DNA of 64,000 bases from Pelomyxa schiedti (Eukaryota > Evosea > Pelobiontida > Pelomyxidae): positions 1-64,000 of the forward strand of contig JAHLWZ010000812.1 in assembly GCA_020536535.1 (NCBI GenBank), written 5' to 3'. The notes under the pieces were generated by a model that worked only from the letters and a program-made list of their open reading frames with translations, had not been told where the DNA came from and did no database searches. Shown here piece by piece: positions 35,379-47,602 of the stretch. The number at the start of each line of letters is the position of its first letter. The stretch's first letter is position 1. Position numbers and translations under genes: made by a program.

Positions 35379-37365
35379 TCATATGTGGCTCAACCAAGAC
35401 AGGAGGGCAGAAAGGGGCCCGCCGCTGGATGCCGGGGAAGGGGATGCTGCAGTTTGTGGTGTGGAGGTACTAGTTGTTGAAGTGGCGCTGTGCTCCTGTG
35501 GGGATTCAGAGGGAAACTCGAAGCGGCAGCATGGGCAAGTGTTGTGCTGCGGTGTGTTCAGTGTTAATCGGTATGATGATAGGAGGGGAATTACCAGAGA
35601 AAGCCATGGCTTGATGCATTCAGGGTGGTAAATGTGCTTACATGGAAGCGAAACCAATTGCTCACCCAATGAAAGCTCCTCACGACATACAGTACATTGT
35701 TCGCCGTGATCTTTGGAAAGTGAGGAAAAGTTTGACGGAGTGCATATGAACATACCAACATAGTCTTGGGTTACAGAAACAGGTGTGAGCATTGTGGCAA
35801 TCGCATCCTTTGAGGCAGGTGGTGGTCCACTCATTTGTGACTGCTGAAATAGTCGGTTCAAAATTGCATCAATTTGTCCATCACTGGCGTAATCACCGAA
35901 AGGAATACCACCACCTTCTGCTTCAACTCCAACTCCAAACGTACTCCCACTGGCCATGCCTCGAGCATGGGAAAGGAGGAGGGTCAGAAGTGAATTACGA
36001 AGTCTATTCATGTTGGCTGTAGGTCGAGACTCTGAAATTACAACGTAAACAGGAACATGTGGATGGGCTTGGTCTTCATGTCTGGAAGGGGTTGCTCTGG
36101 GTTCTTGTGTTGGCGCGCGAACCATATTAAGGAAGTCGCTATCCAGAAGTGATTCCAAAGAAGGTGAGAGACTGGTTGGAGCTCGGTTTGAAGTAGAAGT
36201 AGTGGTTGTTGAAGTGGGTGAAGGAGACGAAGTGGATGAAGGAGAAGTTGGACTAGCCTGAGTACTTATACCATGCATAACGGTAATCTGTAATACCATT
36301 CCAGTGTGTGGCTCGCCATCTTCTCTTCCAGGAAACGTGTTCTCAGCATCAGAAAAAATAGCTGTTCCAGAAGAATTTTGCGCATTTTCTTCAGATTCTG
36401 ACTCGGAGTCGTGAACTTCTATAGGAGTCTGGCTGCTGCCACCAAAGCCAGGAATTTGGTTCAAGAAAAGGAAGGGGAAAGGAAGGAAGTCTACACCGCT
36501 ACTGCCAGCAGACAAAAAGTTGAATGGAGAACTGTGGTGGGGTTAATTTTGAGTGGGAGGAGAAAATTATATTCAAGACAAGATATGAGATATGAGATAT
36601 GGTCTTTTTTTTTTTGTTGAGAATAAATAAGTACCTTGTTTCTCGTGTACTATTAGTAACAGGGGTCCTGGGTTCACTTCTTTCACTTCTATAGGTAGGA
36701 TTTTCCGGGTCTGCGTCCGTGTCTGTGTGAGGTGTCCTAAGTCTATATGGTTGTCTGTGCTGCTGATGTTGGTGCCTGGATTGTTGTCTGGCGTGTGCTG
36801 GTGGATTGTGGTCAGTGTGCCTTTCGTGCGGACTATGTCTCGCTTCGGAAGGCTGAGTGGCTTGGAGAGGTGACCTATCCCCTCCATGCGACCTAGGGCC
36901 AGGTTGATTGAGATACTGCAAGGATGGTAGAGGCATTTGCGGAAGTCGCAGAGGAGAAGGAAGCATCTCAGAGACAGAAAGTGGCCCACTTGGAGGTACG
37001 AGAGCTTCGGGATATTGCATAGACAGCGAAGGAAAGACAGGAATGGGCTGCCTTCGGTGCGGAGTGTGCACGTGGGGCCTCGCAGCGTGGTGCTCAGTCG
37101 GCAGAGCCGCTGGCGAAGTGGGAGATCGCACTAGCGGAGGAGGTAGCGGACTTCGCTGCTCCGCAGAAGACGAGATCGGCGGCAGTACCAAAGGCATGGT
37201 AGTAGGCACGAACGGCGAACTACGTCTTGACGTCGAGGAGTGCGGAGGACGCGATGATGCGCTTGGCGTCGCACCGCGAGAAGACGAAGAATTACTACTG
37301 GAAACAGGTGTCGCAGATCCGGCTGGACTCCCCGACCCCGACACACGCGGCCTGTTAGGTTGCAT
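35379..37365 (-). CDS. RNF126/RNF115-type RING-H2 E3 ubiquitin ligase
   Basis: ATG at 37365 begins a roughly 250-residue Ser/Pro/His-rich N-terminus. A splice joins 'NSTRET' to 'SSPFNFLSAGSSGVDF'. The C-terminal half matches RNF126/115: 'FGDYASDGQIDAILNRLFQQ', 'MSGPPPASKDAIATM' and 'VSVTQDYV', then, after an intron, RING-H2 'EQCTVCREELSLGEQLVSLP' with 'CKHIYHPECIKPWL'. Another intron precedes 'NTCPCCRFEFPSE'. Zinc ligands are C-x2-C, C-x-H-x2-H-x2-C and C-x2-C. The N-terminal zinc finger of animal RNF126 is absent. Expected activity is E2-dependent ubiquitin transfer, possibly in protein quality control. Confidence 0.85.
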
Positions 37366-37586
37366 TTTTCCTTTTTTCTTCTTTCTCTTTTCCCTGTGAA
37401 TATTTGTGGTCTTCTTGATGTTTCTCTTTGGTCACCAACTTTTTTGTTTTTCTCGAAATTTTTTGGGGATTAGTCTTGTGCGTTTTTGAGGTGACAACTT
37501 AGCAGGGGTTTTAATTTTAGGCGACGCGAAATGGGTGTCGATTGAAGAAGGAAGAGGCACGAAAAGAAGGACAAGGGAGTTCCATT

Positions 37587-39812
37587 TCATATTTGTGTAC
37601 ATACCAACACTAGACAACATAATAATACAAATGTGGAGCAGGTGACAGTCACCAACAGGATGAAATTGGGTGAGGGTTTCCATTTGAGTGTGTGCCGGTA
37701 GAATGCACCGCATTGGTGTGCACTGCTGTTGTAGAATCTGGTCCAAAACCGGCAGTTGAGTGCCGCACAGAGCCCCATGGTGAAGAACTGTTGGGTTCTG
37801 TGAAGCTGGATGAGTGATTGTTGCCAGGTGTGCTCCAGTTGCTTGGAGGTGTGGAAGCAGGTGCTGCACAGTGATGTGCGTTGGTTTCGGGATTCAGCTG
37901 ATTGGTTTTCGGCACTGCCGGGGGTATTTTGAAGAACTGAATGGACAAGGGAAACAAAGTCACGTTCGAGTGAGTCGCGAGAACTGGCTATGACTCTAGA
38001 GACAGACCTGGGGTATTCTTGAAGTACAAGGCTATTAACACTGGCTGTTGTTGTTAAATTACAGCTATTATGAGAAAAGAATGTACCATGAAGTTGCCAC
38101 AATTCTGTACTCATTTCTTCGGACACTAGTGTTGTTTAATAAAGGCTCCCAGAGATTTTACTTACGAAATGGTGTATCAATCCAAGTCGGTTTGAAAATG
38201 GAGGTACAGGCACATGCAGTGCCCGTAAACCATATTACGGGAGGTTCTAGGCGTGAATAAGGAAAAAGGAAACAATCAAGACCCCATACTGTCTATGTAC
38301 AGGCAGAAAACTGTAGAAGAGTTGGTATTTGCCGTTCTGATTGGTCCCCAGCCAGCATGTGAGCAAACGGACATCCCAGAGAGCCTATCCAGTGGTCGAA
38401 ACGAATAGGAAGTACCTGTTGTGGGGAAAAAAAACACCATGGCGTGTTAAAATAAGCGCTTCCTTAATTGTCACGTTGTTAAAATAAAGGACTGAGGCAA
38501 TGTTTTGAGAATGAAGAGTTACAAGGAAACCATATGGATAATGGTCCCGGAGAATAGACATAACGGTTAGTTCGTCAAGAGTACTGGCATTAGACATCAG
38601 TTGCATTGTCCGCTGTTGCCTCATATGTGCTGTATGTGAACGATTACATGAGTGTGGGATGGTGTGACGTCAATACCTTCCGTGAAATGTGTGTATGCAA
38701 TTCCACGCAGAGTTGCCGTGGAGAATAATGACGTTGCCTTAGCACTGCACTTGTTAAAGAAATCGCGGAAAAGTTGGGTACCTTCCCGGCAAGAAGTTTT
38801 CTGAACATAAATCATACTGGTGGAGCTCTGCAGTTGCTAAGAGTGAAGCGTTGCTAATTGTTGCTAGGCCTCCCATCTTCTTAGCTACCCATGAGACATC
38901 CACTGCTTCTAGTAACCAGATTTCATGTGGGTCCGCCAATAAGAATCTGAAGGTGAATATTGGCTGTATTCGGTAAAGGAATTTGAACACTACGAATTGT
39001 GGAACTGATGATATGTTCGCAGCTTTCCAATGACAAAGGCAAGCACGTCCACCGCATGTCTTGCGGAAACAGCATATTCAAGTACCATTCTCACCAAATC
39101 CACACCCACACGATGTTGGCTGTTCTGCACAGTAGTTGTATACAAGCTTTCACTCCCAACAGCCACACTCATCTGCAAAAGACCAATAATAAATAACCTT
39201 TCTAAGTACAACTTCCTCCTATCATTAGTTCATTATTTTCTCTTTCAACAGAATTAAAATTTGTTATCGTCGGCAAACGCGACGGTCTGGTGTTTATTTT
39301 ATTGTCCCATATAGCGAGCTGTACTAATTTGGATTTCTAAGAAAGCAAACCTCATTGCAACCAGCCTCAGCCCCCCAGCACCACAGCGGGCCACAGCAAA
39401 CAAACGCCAACTTGGCCGCCGGGTCTCCCACAATTGCGGCCGCCTCGTCCCGGTGCACCTCAAAAGGGTCTATCGCCGCCAGCCTCTTCTTCCCCTCGCT
39501 CTCGTCCGCCGTTGCCCCTCCCGTGCAAGGAGGTGTCCCCGTGCCCTTCCCCGGCCCCGGCCTCGCCCAGCCTCCCTCCCCGCCCAATACATCGGCTGCA
39601 CTCCCGGCCCCTGGGCGATCTGGGGTAGCAGGGTGCATGGACTCGGGGGCGCGCTGGGGACGCCGGCGGGGGTGGTAGGAGAGGTGCTGGGGCTCCCATG
39701 GGGTGCGGTCGCTGTTCTTGGCTAGGATGCCCCCGCTCCAGGGCACGGACGGGCCCCCCACGGCCGCGACGGTGTCGCAGTCGCACTCGAACGAAGACTG
39801 GGCGGGCTCCAT
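37587..39812 (-). CDS. Secernin (peptidase C69-like) with predicted C-terminal membrane segment
   Basis: ATG at 39812. The N-terminal nucleophile region is 'CDCDTVAAVGG' followed by 'GGILAKNSDRTPWEPQHLSY', as in secernins (CDTFVA...GKNSDRP). After splices come 'GPLWCWGAEAGCNE', 'MSVAVGSESLYTTTVQNSQH', 'VDLVRMVLEYAVSARHAVDV', 'FLLADPHEIWLLEAVDVSW' and 'KMGGLATISNASL'. Then come 'MSILRDHYPYG', 'CSHAGWGPIRT' and 'VIWFTGTACACTSIFKP'. The last exon (38126-37587) includes 'RDSLERDFVSLVHSVLQ' and ends with a hydrophobic stretch ('FILLVTVTCSTFVLLCCLVL'), unusual for the family and suggesting a tail anchor. Secernins are Ntn-fold proteins with uncertain or absent hydrolase activity. It diverges from the RapGAP gene across a very short gap. 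Confidence 0.85.
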
Positions 39813-40028
39813 CGCCGCCGTTGTAACTTCTTGCGACGACGTTTGGGGACCGAACGTGGTTCGGTTAGACGACGGTAGGTGCACTAAAATGGCTGAGGAA
39901 TCGGATGTTGTCGAATGGGAAGAAGCCTTCCGATCCTTTTTGTCGTTGTCGTCTGAAAAAGAAGAACAAAAACGGAAGGGAAAGCGAAAAGGAAGGGAAA
40001 AAAAACGGCCTATCACCGGTGACTTCGA
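39813..40028. promoter_or_regulatory. Compact bidirectional promoter
   Basis: Secernin starts at 39812 on the minus strand. On the plus strand an ATG at 39889 opens a 49-codon frame ('MAEESDVVEWEEAFRSFLSL' then a Lys-rich run) that stops before the RapGAP frame. The first ATG of the long RapGAP frame is at 40029. The 39889 frame is either an upstream ORF or an exon I could not join. Both genes must share a promoter within at most 216 bases. Confidence 0.5.
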
Positions 40029-43000
40029 TGGACGCTGAGGAAGAACAGGCGTTGAGCCAACAACGTAGGCGCATGAGGGCCCAACAGATGGTCCGTAAAC
40101 TCCACGAGCCAGTAGATGAGTCCCTCGTCCCGGCCTCCGCTCGAAGTCCCCCTGCACTCGTCCCACAATCCGCTTCCGCTTCCGCCTCTGCTTCTTCGCT
40201 GTCGTCGTCGCCACCTACGGTTGTTGTTCCGGCGCCTGGAGCGGCAAACAAGGCCAGGGGCGCGAAGTCTGTGGCGGCTCCCATAATGCAGGCTTCCCCC
40301 GAGGGTGGTGTAGTGGGTGGCGCAAGTTCCGCGGAAATTCACAAGAGATGTGCAACTACAATGCTTTCCAGCGTTCCCAATCTCAAACCAAAAAAAAAGT
40401 GCCTGGTAGCATTCAAGAAGAAAAATACAAACAAGTATCTTTCTACAGCAACACCTGAAAAGGAAGACACTGCAACTGCTGTTGTTGACAAAATTTCTGC
40501 TGATAAACCACCCCTTTGTATTGGTGGTGGGTCATTGGAGTCAGTTCAAACAAAACCTGAAGAACCTTCTCACTACCACTGTGACGTCACATTGCCCAAT
40601 TCTCCTGAACAACAAAAATCTTCTGCTGAAGGAAATTCTGGAGCATTGCCAATGGATACAGCCATTGTTGATGAAAGGCCAAGTCAGAACATTGTATCAG
40701 ATTCTGTAATTTACACCCCTCATCTGGAGAAAGAAGAACTCTCACCCATTCTTGAAGAAACTTCCAATGACACCCAGTTAATTGAAATTGGGGAAGAGAA
40801 GGACAAGGCTGATGAGCAAGACTGTAAACCAACTACTTTCAAAAATGAGGACACACTTCTTCCTACTCCCCTTACGTATCAACCATTGGCTGAACTCACT
40901 GCTTGCCCAATTGTGGAATCAAATCTCACAACAACCCAAATCAGTGAGCAAGAGGAGACTTCCCTCAAACCACTTCCACCACCTCGACCGCCACCTTCTA
41001 CCGGTCATAGAAGACAAAAACACTCCCCACCGCCACCCCCTCAGAAACCCCCTCCCTCAACAGTTATTGTTGCACCAAAATGTAATGAACCTCAAGTTGC
41101 GAATGTAGGGGATACAGAAACTAACAGTAAGTGCACAGAAGATCTCTCACTAATACAAATGTCTTCACCACGTTCTGTAACAGAGGTGACTATGAACTTG
41201 CTATTTTCTTTCCTTACATTACAAGGAAACCGCTGAATTAATTATTACAAGCACAACTACATGTGAACAGGACACCTGCGTTGTACCATCGATTCCGACC
41301 TCAGCCATAATCAAGCCCAAAAAAAGAGGCCGGCCACGGGTTTTTGACAGGCCGTCAGGTGTTGATATAGCCTCCTTTTTATCAGTTCAACCAGAAGCGC
41401 CACAAGCAACTATTAATCTTCCGGCATGCGAGATCGGAGGCAATGAAGCCTCTTCTCTTGTTACATGCACATCAGTCTCTGAAAAGGTGTCGAACTCTTC
41501 TTCTTTCGCAATTTTCACATAGTGTCTAGAAGGAGACCTTGCCACTGCCTCCTGAAGGTATTAAAATTTTCACTCCCGTTTTTTCCTGATCAACTTGCAG
41601 ATAGTACTCTAACAATTCTTACACCTGGTTACTACATGCAGGCATGTTCTAGTGGTCTCAATTCAATGGCAATCTCTAAATCTCTATTGAAAACTGACAT
41701 CCCTCTGCCAACTGTATGTGTTCAAACATCGAGTTGGTTATTTTTCTCAATATTACAGGAGCCTTGGTATTGTGAATACTTTTTTGGCAAAGGTATGACT
41801 TGTGTCTCTTACATCTTCTTATTTTTTCTCCCCAGAGCATACTAATTATATCGGGGAAGCCACTCCAGACGGATTGTTTATTGCCTCAGTCTTGGAACCA
41901 GTTGCAACTCAGTCAACACGGGTCCTCATCAGATCTAAAAATGTTTATCAATGAAAATAAATGACAACACTAACCTTAACACCCTTATAGAAAGATTACA
42001 AGGGGCTTATTACTGGCTTACCAGGCTCAAAAGTTCCCCTGCAGGAAATCTGTACTGAATTACAAACTGGGATGAAAATAAAGAAATATTCACAAGAAAA
42101 AAAGCTGGAGCATGCACCACTAACAAAACTCTTGAAACGCCTCGAAGAATGTCAGGTTAGTTTCCTCTAACAGTGTTAGTTATTGATTTTCCAACTTCGA
42201 AGGACACTGGATCCTATCATTTCGGAGTTGTTTATTGTAGAGATTCACAAACTACTGAAGATGAATTCTTTTCTAACGGTTGAAACATGATACAAGGGAA
42301 GAAATTAACCTCCACCAAGAGAATGGAAGTTACATGTTCGAGCAGTTTTTACTTCTATTAGGAGATAAGATTTGTCTTCAGGGATGGCAAGGGTACAATG
42401 CTGGTCTTGACGTAACAAGTTGTCTTTTCGTCAACCGACTTGTTCTCACAGTTTTCTCTCAAACCAAGATAACGCAACCGGAACGCATTCCATCTTTACT
42501 AAATCCCTTGGTTTCAACGTAATGCTTCATGTCTCCACTTTACTTCCATTCAGTACAACAGGCTCACAAGTGGAACGAAAACGGTTTTTGTGACATGTTA
42601 ACCTACATTTTTGATTACTAATAATGGATTTTCCCCATTGTACCAGACACCTTGCTACTGACACTGTTGTACTCTACTACCTAGAAGGAAATTCGAAATT
42701 GGATGTTTCATCTGTTAAACTGGAATCAAATTGTGTGTTTTTCCCTTGTAATTCGTTTTCAGTAATCTCCTTCAGGTGTATTCATTACTGTAAAATACCG
42801 AGAAAGCAAATTCATGTTACCTCTATTTATGCTGTTTTAAGCACCCACACCCTCACAGATGTGAAATTTGTTGCAAATCATATGTACCTGACTTTGGACC
42901 TGCCATTTGTACTCCTTTCCTGTTCGATGACCCCGAAGTATTTGCACGTTTCCTTTTGTGCAAAGGTATTATCATTCCTCCAACAATAAAGCTTACGAGG

Positions 43001-43137
43001 CTACAGCTTTGAATGCAACACACGCTTGTATGTCCATTCCATCTGTCCAAGTAAATCAGACACACAGTCGGCTGGAGGCTCTATCTTCTGTTCTCATAGA
43101 ACTACACACCACTGATGAGGATATTTCTGAACCCTAA
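40029..43137 (+). CDS. RapGAP-domain protein with AT-hook-like motif
   Basis: The start is taken at ATG 40029 ('MDAEEEQALSQQRRRMRAQQ'). A long low-complexity N-terminal half (to about 41190) has Pro tracts. The next exon carries 'KPKKRGRPRVFDRPSG', an AT-hook-like KRGRPR. The RapGAP fold follows over many short exons: 'EPWYCEYFFGK' spliced to 'EHTNYIGEATPDGLFIASVL', 'GSYHFGVVYCRDSQTTEDEF', 'FEQFLLLLGDKICLQGWQGY' with 'NAGLDVT', 'GFNVMLHVSTLLPFSTTGSQ' and 'VERKR/HLATDTVVLYYLE'. It ends with 'VPDFGPAICTPFLFDDPEVF' and 'LEALSSVLIELHTTDEDISE'. In Rap1GAP the corresponding segment is RKRHIGNDIV, where Asn is the catalytic thumb. Here GND is ATD, so the thumb is Thr. A Rap/Rheb-type GTPase is the expected partner. 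Confidence 0.82.
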
Positions 43138-43293
43138 ACAAGGCTGGGCTCTATTCTATTAATTTATACTACAGACCGCACATACCTACACCCACATTTG
43201 TTATTATATTTTTATGAAGACAGAAAAAATTGTTTACACCAGAAAAAAAACTTTCTTTAAAAAACACTTTGCCTTTGCTTGTTTGCTTTTACA

Positions 43294-44450
43294 ATTAGGT
43301 CTTTCCTCCTCTTCTAGTCCTGGTCTTTTTATTCTTCTTGGCGGAGTGTGGTTGCAAGACCAACTTTGGGGGTGGTGCAGTCATGGGGACCTTCAATTCC
43401 AATGTTTCGAGTGTATCATTTCTAATTGCGAGTGCTGCTTGGTCGTGTGTAGAATCGCCACCAAAGGCAGACTTGAGCATTGGGAACAATCGCTTGTATA
43501 AGGGTGCATTCTCTTGAACATACAAATCCGTGGCATCATCCGTAAGTTCTTTCTCCGGTATTCCATTGTCAATCTCCCCTTTGAGGAGTTGAAGTCTTTG
43601 GGCAAGAATGGCCATCTGCTGTTTGAGTTGATTGCGTGCAGCTTTCTTGCCTCTCTGCGGAAGATGGTTAGGAACAACAAACGACGCGGATAGGAAGATA
43701 AACCTGCCAATTTTGTCTCGCCAGGTCCTTGTATCTATCCAAATCAGTAGGCGGTACCACTTCGTCCCCAGTTATCTTTCTCTTCTTTGCCCTACGGGCG
43801 GCATACTCAGCACACACCTGGTCCTCAACCTCTCGTGGAACCTCCACTTTCTCAACTACATAAGAATCTTTCCTTCCCCTCTTCGTGCCAGCGTACTTCT
43901 CCTCCTCTTCTTCTCCCTCTCCACCAGCAGTGTAAGTAGAGCCAGAAGCAGTGGATGCAGAAGCACTAGTCGTGGTAGTGGCGCTGTGGACGGGCTCACG
44001 AGGGAGGAACTGAGAATACATTCCAGGGTACAGAGTGCCAGTCACTTCGCAGGTCGTTGGCTCGAACACGGGAGCAGAAGGCTGCAAGTCCGCGACGGGT
44101 GGCTGGTGCATGGGCGACAGGTGTTGATTGTGCAGTACTTGGTTGCCGCTGCGTGCCAGCGGGGACACAGGGTCGTAGTTCTCCTCGGCGCCAAATTGCA
44201 GGGGCGGGAAATGCCCAGGCGGCGTGTTGGATACGGAAGGAGGCAGGAACGAGTGAGCCGTCGCGCCCATTGCGCGGTTGTTGGTGTTTGTAGGAGGCGG
44301 AGTGCGGGGGCCAATTTGTGTGGGCAGCGGGAGCGGAATCGGCGGCGGGGGGCTGTGGCGCAACAGAGACTGCGTCTGTGGTTGCGATGGAGTGGGGGAA
44401 TGCGCTAGCGACGGCGGGGCTCCGTGTGCGGGGCGTCTTGCTTGCTCCAT
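43294..44450 (-). CDS. Small nuclear-type protein with basic, possibly bZIP-like, coiled coil
   Basis: Two exons; ATG at 44450. The N-terminal 150 residues are Pro/His/Ser-rich ('MEQARRPAHGAPPSLAHS'). Then come an acidic run ('GGEGEEEEEKYAGTKRGRKD') and a basic helix ('EYAARRAKKRKITGDE'). A short intron joins 'LARQNWQ' to 'RGKKAARNQLKQQMAILAQR', then 'LQLLKGEIDNG'. Leu at heptad spacing after a basic stretch hints at a bZIP-like dimer, but the canonical N-x7-R signature is imperfect. The C-terminus is Lys/Arg-rich ('KKNKKTRTRRGGKT'). Probably a DNA- or RNA-binding nuclear protein. Confidence 0.6.
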
Positions 44451-44730
44451 GTACCTCTTTTTAATGAGATGGAATGAGAGGATGAGACCCGATCTGGTGA
44501 AAAAGAAAAAAAAAACGTGAGACAACGTTCGGCGGGTCACATGAGATGGGTGACCTGGAAAATATAAAGAGTTGGGGTGCATAAATAAGAAAGCAAGAAA
44601 TCCAGCCCAAAGGGGGTTCGGCTGCGTATTACAGGTTTTTTTTATTGTTATTGCCTTGTGGTTTCATTGTTTTTTTTTTAATAATTGTTTGAAATTTGGT
44701 CCTGTTTTGCAACTCGTGTGCCCTGGCGAC

Positions 44731-46573
44731 ATGCCACAATCTCAATTTGTTCAAATCTTGCCTGCCACAAATAATTGGATTGCCGCTCTTGTTGTCATTT
44801 CTGCTAGTTTTATTGTGTTGGCGCTCGTGGCTCAGATCTATCCCAATATTCACCAGCAGCTTCTTCGTTGGGCCTTTGTCCTCATCTTACGAGATTCTGT
44901 TCATACCCGCTGTTTCTTATCAATGGACTGCAGCACAAGCACATCCCCTGATACAACTCCAATCAAAGTCGTTGTTGTGCGGTACATTCACTGCGAGATC
45001 TTTGTGGTGTGCTCACATGCACAAAAAAGGTCTCACACTGGCTCCAAGAAGTGCTGGGATCATCTGAGGACACATTCACGTGATTTTGGGGACAGGCCTC
45101 TTACGATAACTTATCAGAAGTATTCCTGCTCAAACCCTTGTTGCATACCAAGCACTTTACAGGGAATTCACTCTTGAAACCTTGATTCGTGCCAACCCTG
45201 ATGTTATTGTGTGCTCTGATCCCGCAGGGGCGCCATATCAATATACTACTGCGGAAGTAAATGCCCTATCGTCGTACATAAACCAAAACTGCTCTCGGCA
45301 TTTATTTGGTACCATTACCTTTCCCTCCTCTTTTTTTTCACTGTCTGACAGGTACATATGCCACATTTTATCATAAGGTTTTTGCACCCTCTCATACATT
45401 TCTTTTCTCAATTGCAACAGGAAGGCCCTACTGAATCACCACATATCTATGATAACAGGTCTTTTCTTCAAGTTCTTTTTAGGTGGTAATGTCATACAGA
45501 GCTCTTGCATCATTGTTTGGACTCGACCCTGACATCTTTTATACCACAAGACGGTAATGTTTTTCTGCAATATCGTTTGGTTAATCAGTTATAGGCTCTC
45601 AACACAGCCCAAGTACTTCCCTGAGGTACATGCTTTCCCAAAAAAAACAATAGAAATAAATACACTGCAGTTGTCCAGCAGGAACTCCCTACTGTGGAAG
45701 AATATTCCGTTCCCATATATATCTGGTTTGATTTCTTTGGTTTTACATCCCCTTACGCGGAACAGGTGGATATGCTTCTTCACAGATACCCGATACTGGT
45801 ACGCTCCGCCACTATGCCCCACTATGCCCCACTATGCAACTCAGTAGCTGTAGGTACTCCAAATACCTGGTTCGAGAACACCGGAGCTCTATCGGGAGCT
45901 AGCCCCGATTGTTCTGTTCTCGCGAAAACATTGTATATCTATGAACTGTTCTGGCGGAATTAACACATTACTGAACAGGGATGGCAGTTGTGTAGTTCTA
46001 AATTACGTGTGTGAGAGATTCACGTCCCTATACAGTATGTACTCTCATGAACCTTCCTGTGTCTAACTAAACAAAAAGTTTCCCACATGCCCGAGGTATA
46101 TATTCCCTCGTTAACTCTTTTCTTACAATGGGTTATTATCAACTTTGGTCTTAGTACGAGTCAGGTAAGAACCACCCTATCTTATTTCTTTATCTCACTC
46201 CTTCATAAGCCAGAAGTTCCCACGATGATCTGCAACTCCTCTACAACGTGATTGTATTCTTGTACAACCAAGGTTTGGTGAAAATTGCCCCATTAACCCT
46301 GAACGACATTAAGGAAAATTGAACTCACTGAGCAATCGATGCCTTGAACTTGTGGCGAGGAACATTCGAAATTATCCGCAGAGTTCTATTAAGAGTATGG
46401 CACCCGTTACAATTTCACTGCCCACCTTCCTCCCACTAACACCCAACCAATCAGGCTTACCAGTGGACATCCAACAGCGAGTCTACTCAACTGCTTTCTT
46501 CTCGACTGGCTACCCAGAAAGCACCAAAGAATTTTTCGCCGACTTCGAGGCACCACAGTGTCACGTCTCCTGA
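44731..46573 (+). CDS. Membrane-anchored protein with possible GATase-I-like fold
   Basis: ATG at 44731 ('MPQSQFVQILPATNNW') is followed by a strong TM ('IAALVVISASFIVLALVAQI'). Later exons read 'YREFTLETLIRANPDVIVCS', 'EVNALSSYINQNCSRHLFG' spliced to 'TYATFYHK', then 'ELPTVEEYSVPIYIWFDFFG' and 'AEQVDMLLHRYPILVRSATM'. The order (a buried 'PDVIVCSDP' strand, then a 'tt.Evnal..yi' helix, then 'G.ya.f') resembles the start of ThuA/IFT52-type GATase-I-like domains, but the match is loose. The 3' end is uncertain: frames reach 45963 or, with further splicing, 46573. A direct repeat, 'actatgccccactatgcccc', lies in the coding region near 45811. Confidence 0.45.
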
Positions 46574-46695
46574 AACTGACACCAACGCCCTGTCCTGATC
46601 TGTACCATACCTAAATTATGCAGAAAAACCAGTAAATTAAAAAAAAAAAAAAAAATAGGAAGAGCAATCAATCAAACAAACAGCACCATAAAGCA

Positions 46696-47602
46696 ATGAG
46701 TTACGTCGGGGAAGGAGGAGGAGGGCTCGACGACGAGGGGCTGGAGGAGAACGAGGTGATGGAGGAAGGGGGAGGGCCGCAGGGGATGGGGATGGGAGGC
46801 GGGGGAGGCGCGGGGGGCGGGGAGGGCCTGTCGCTGCCAAAGGCCACCGTCACCAAGCTGATCAAGGAGCTGGTGCCGGCAAACATGCGGTGCCCAACGG
46901 ACACGAGGGACTTGATGCTGGACTGCTGCGTTGGTGAGCTGGCCAAACCCCTCGTCATGTCACACTCTTGTGTGGCTCTTGTTATGGTTTATGTTTGGTG
47001 GCTGTGTTTGCTTTGGTTGTGGGTTTTGTTTTGTTGGATGGGGTAATGTTGTTTTGATGCCATTCCTCTCGTACTCAGAGTTTATTCACTTGGTGGCTAC
47101 GCAGGCGAATGATGCTGCATGCAAGACAAACAAGAAGACAATATCTGGTCCTCATGTTTTGGAAGCTCTCAAAGTACTAATCATTGGCCTGTTTTGAGCA
47201 AGCGTGTCACAGACACGATATAATAACCCCAAATAAACAAACAAAACCATCGCACCGAATCACAACCTCACACAATACAAAAATCAGCTTTGACTGAGTC
47301 ACAAACATATTGAAGGAACTTGGGTTTGACCAATATATTGGGCAAGCAACTCTCACCTATGGACAGCACAGAGAAGGACAAGCGGTATGCAAACCACAAC
47401 TAACTACAAATTAACCCGAATCAGGACAAACCCAAAGGCAGAAAAGGGAAAATGGCATCCAAGGGTGTTTCAGAAGAAGAATTGGAGCGGGAACAGGAAG
47501 CTTGCTTTGATAAGGTTTTCCCATCTTTCTTCTCTTGAAATTTGACTGCGAATCAAGGCACAAGCAGCATTTGAGGGGAGGCAAGGCCTCACGCTATCAT
47601 GA
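46696..47602 (+). CDS. DR1: NC2-beta / Dr1 transcription repressor subunit
   Basis: ATG at 46696 follows an A-tract. A Gly/Glu-rich N-terminal extension of about 50 residues is unlike the short leader of animal Dr1. The histone fold follows: 'LPKATVTKLIKELVPANMRC', 'DTRDLMLDCCV' spliced to 'EFIHLVATQANDAACKTNKK' and 'TISGPHVLEALK'. An intron leads to 'ELGFDQYIGQATLTYGQHRE'. Two further short introns give 'GVSEEELEREQEACFDK' and 'AQAAFEGRQGLTLS', ending with TGA at 47600-47602. This matches the family end to end. With NC2-alpha it binds TBP on promoter DNA and blocks TFIIA/TFIIB. Confidence 0.92.
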
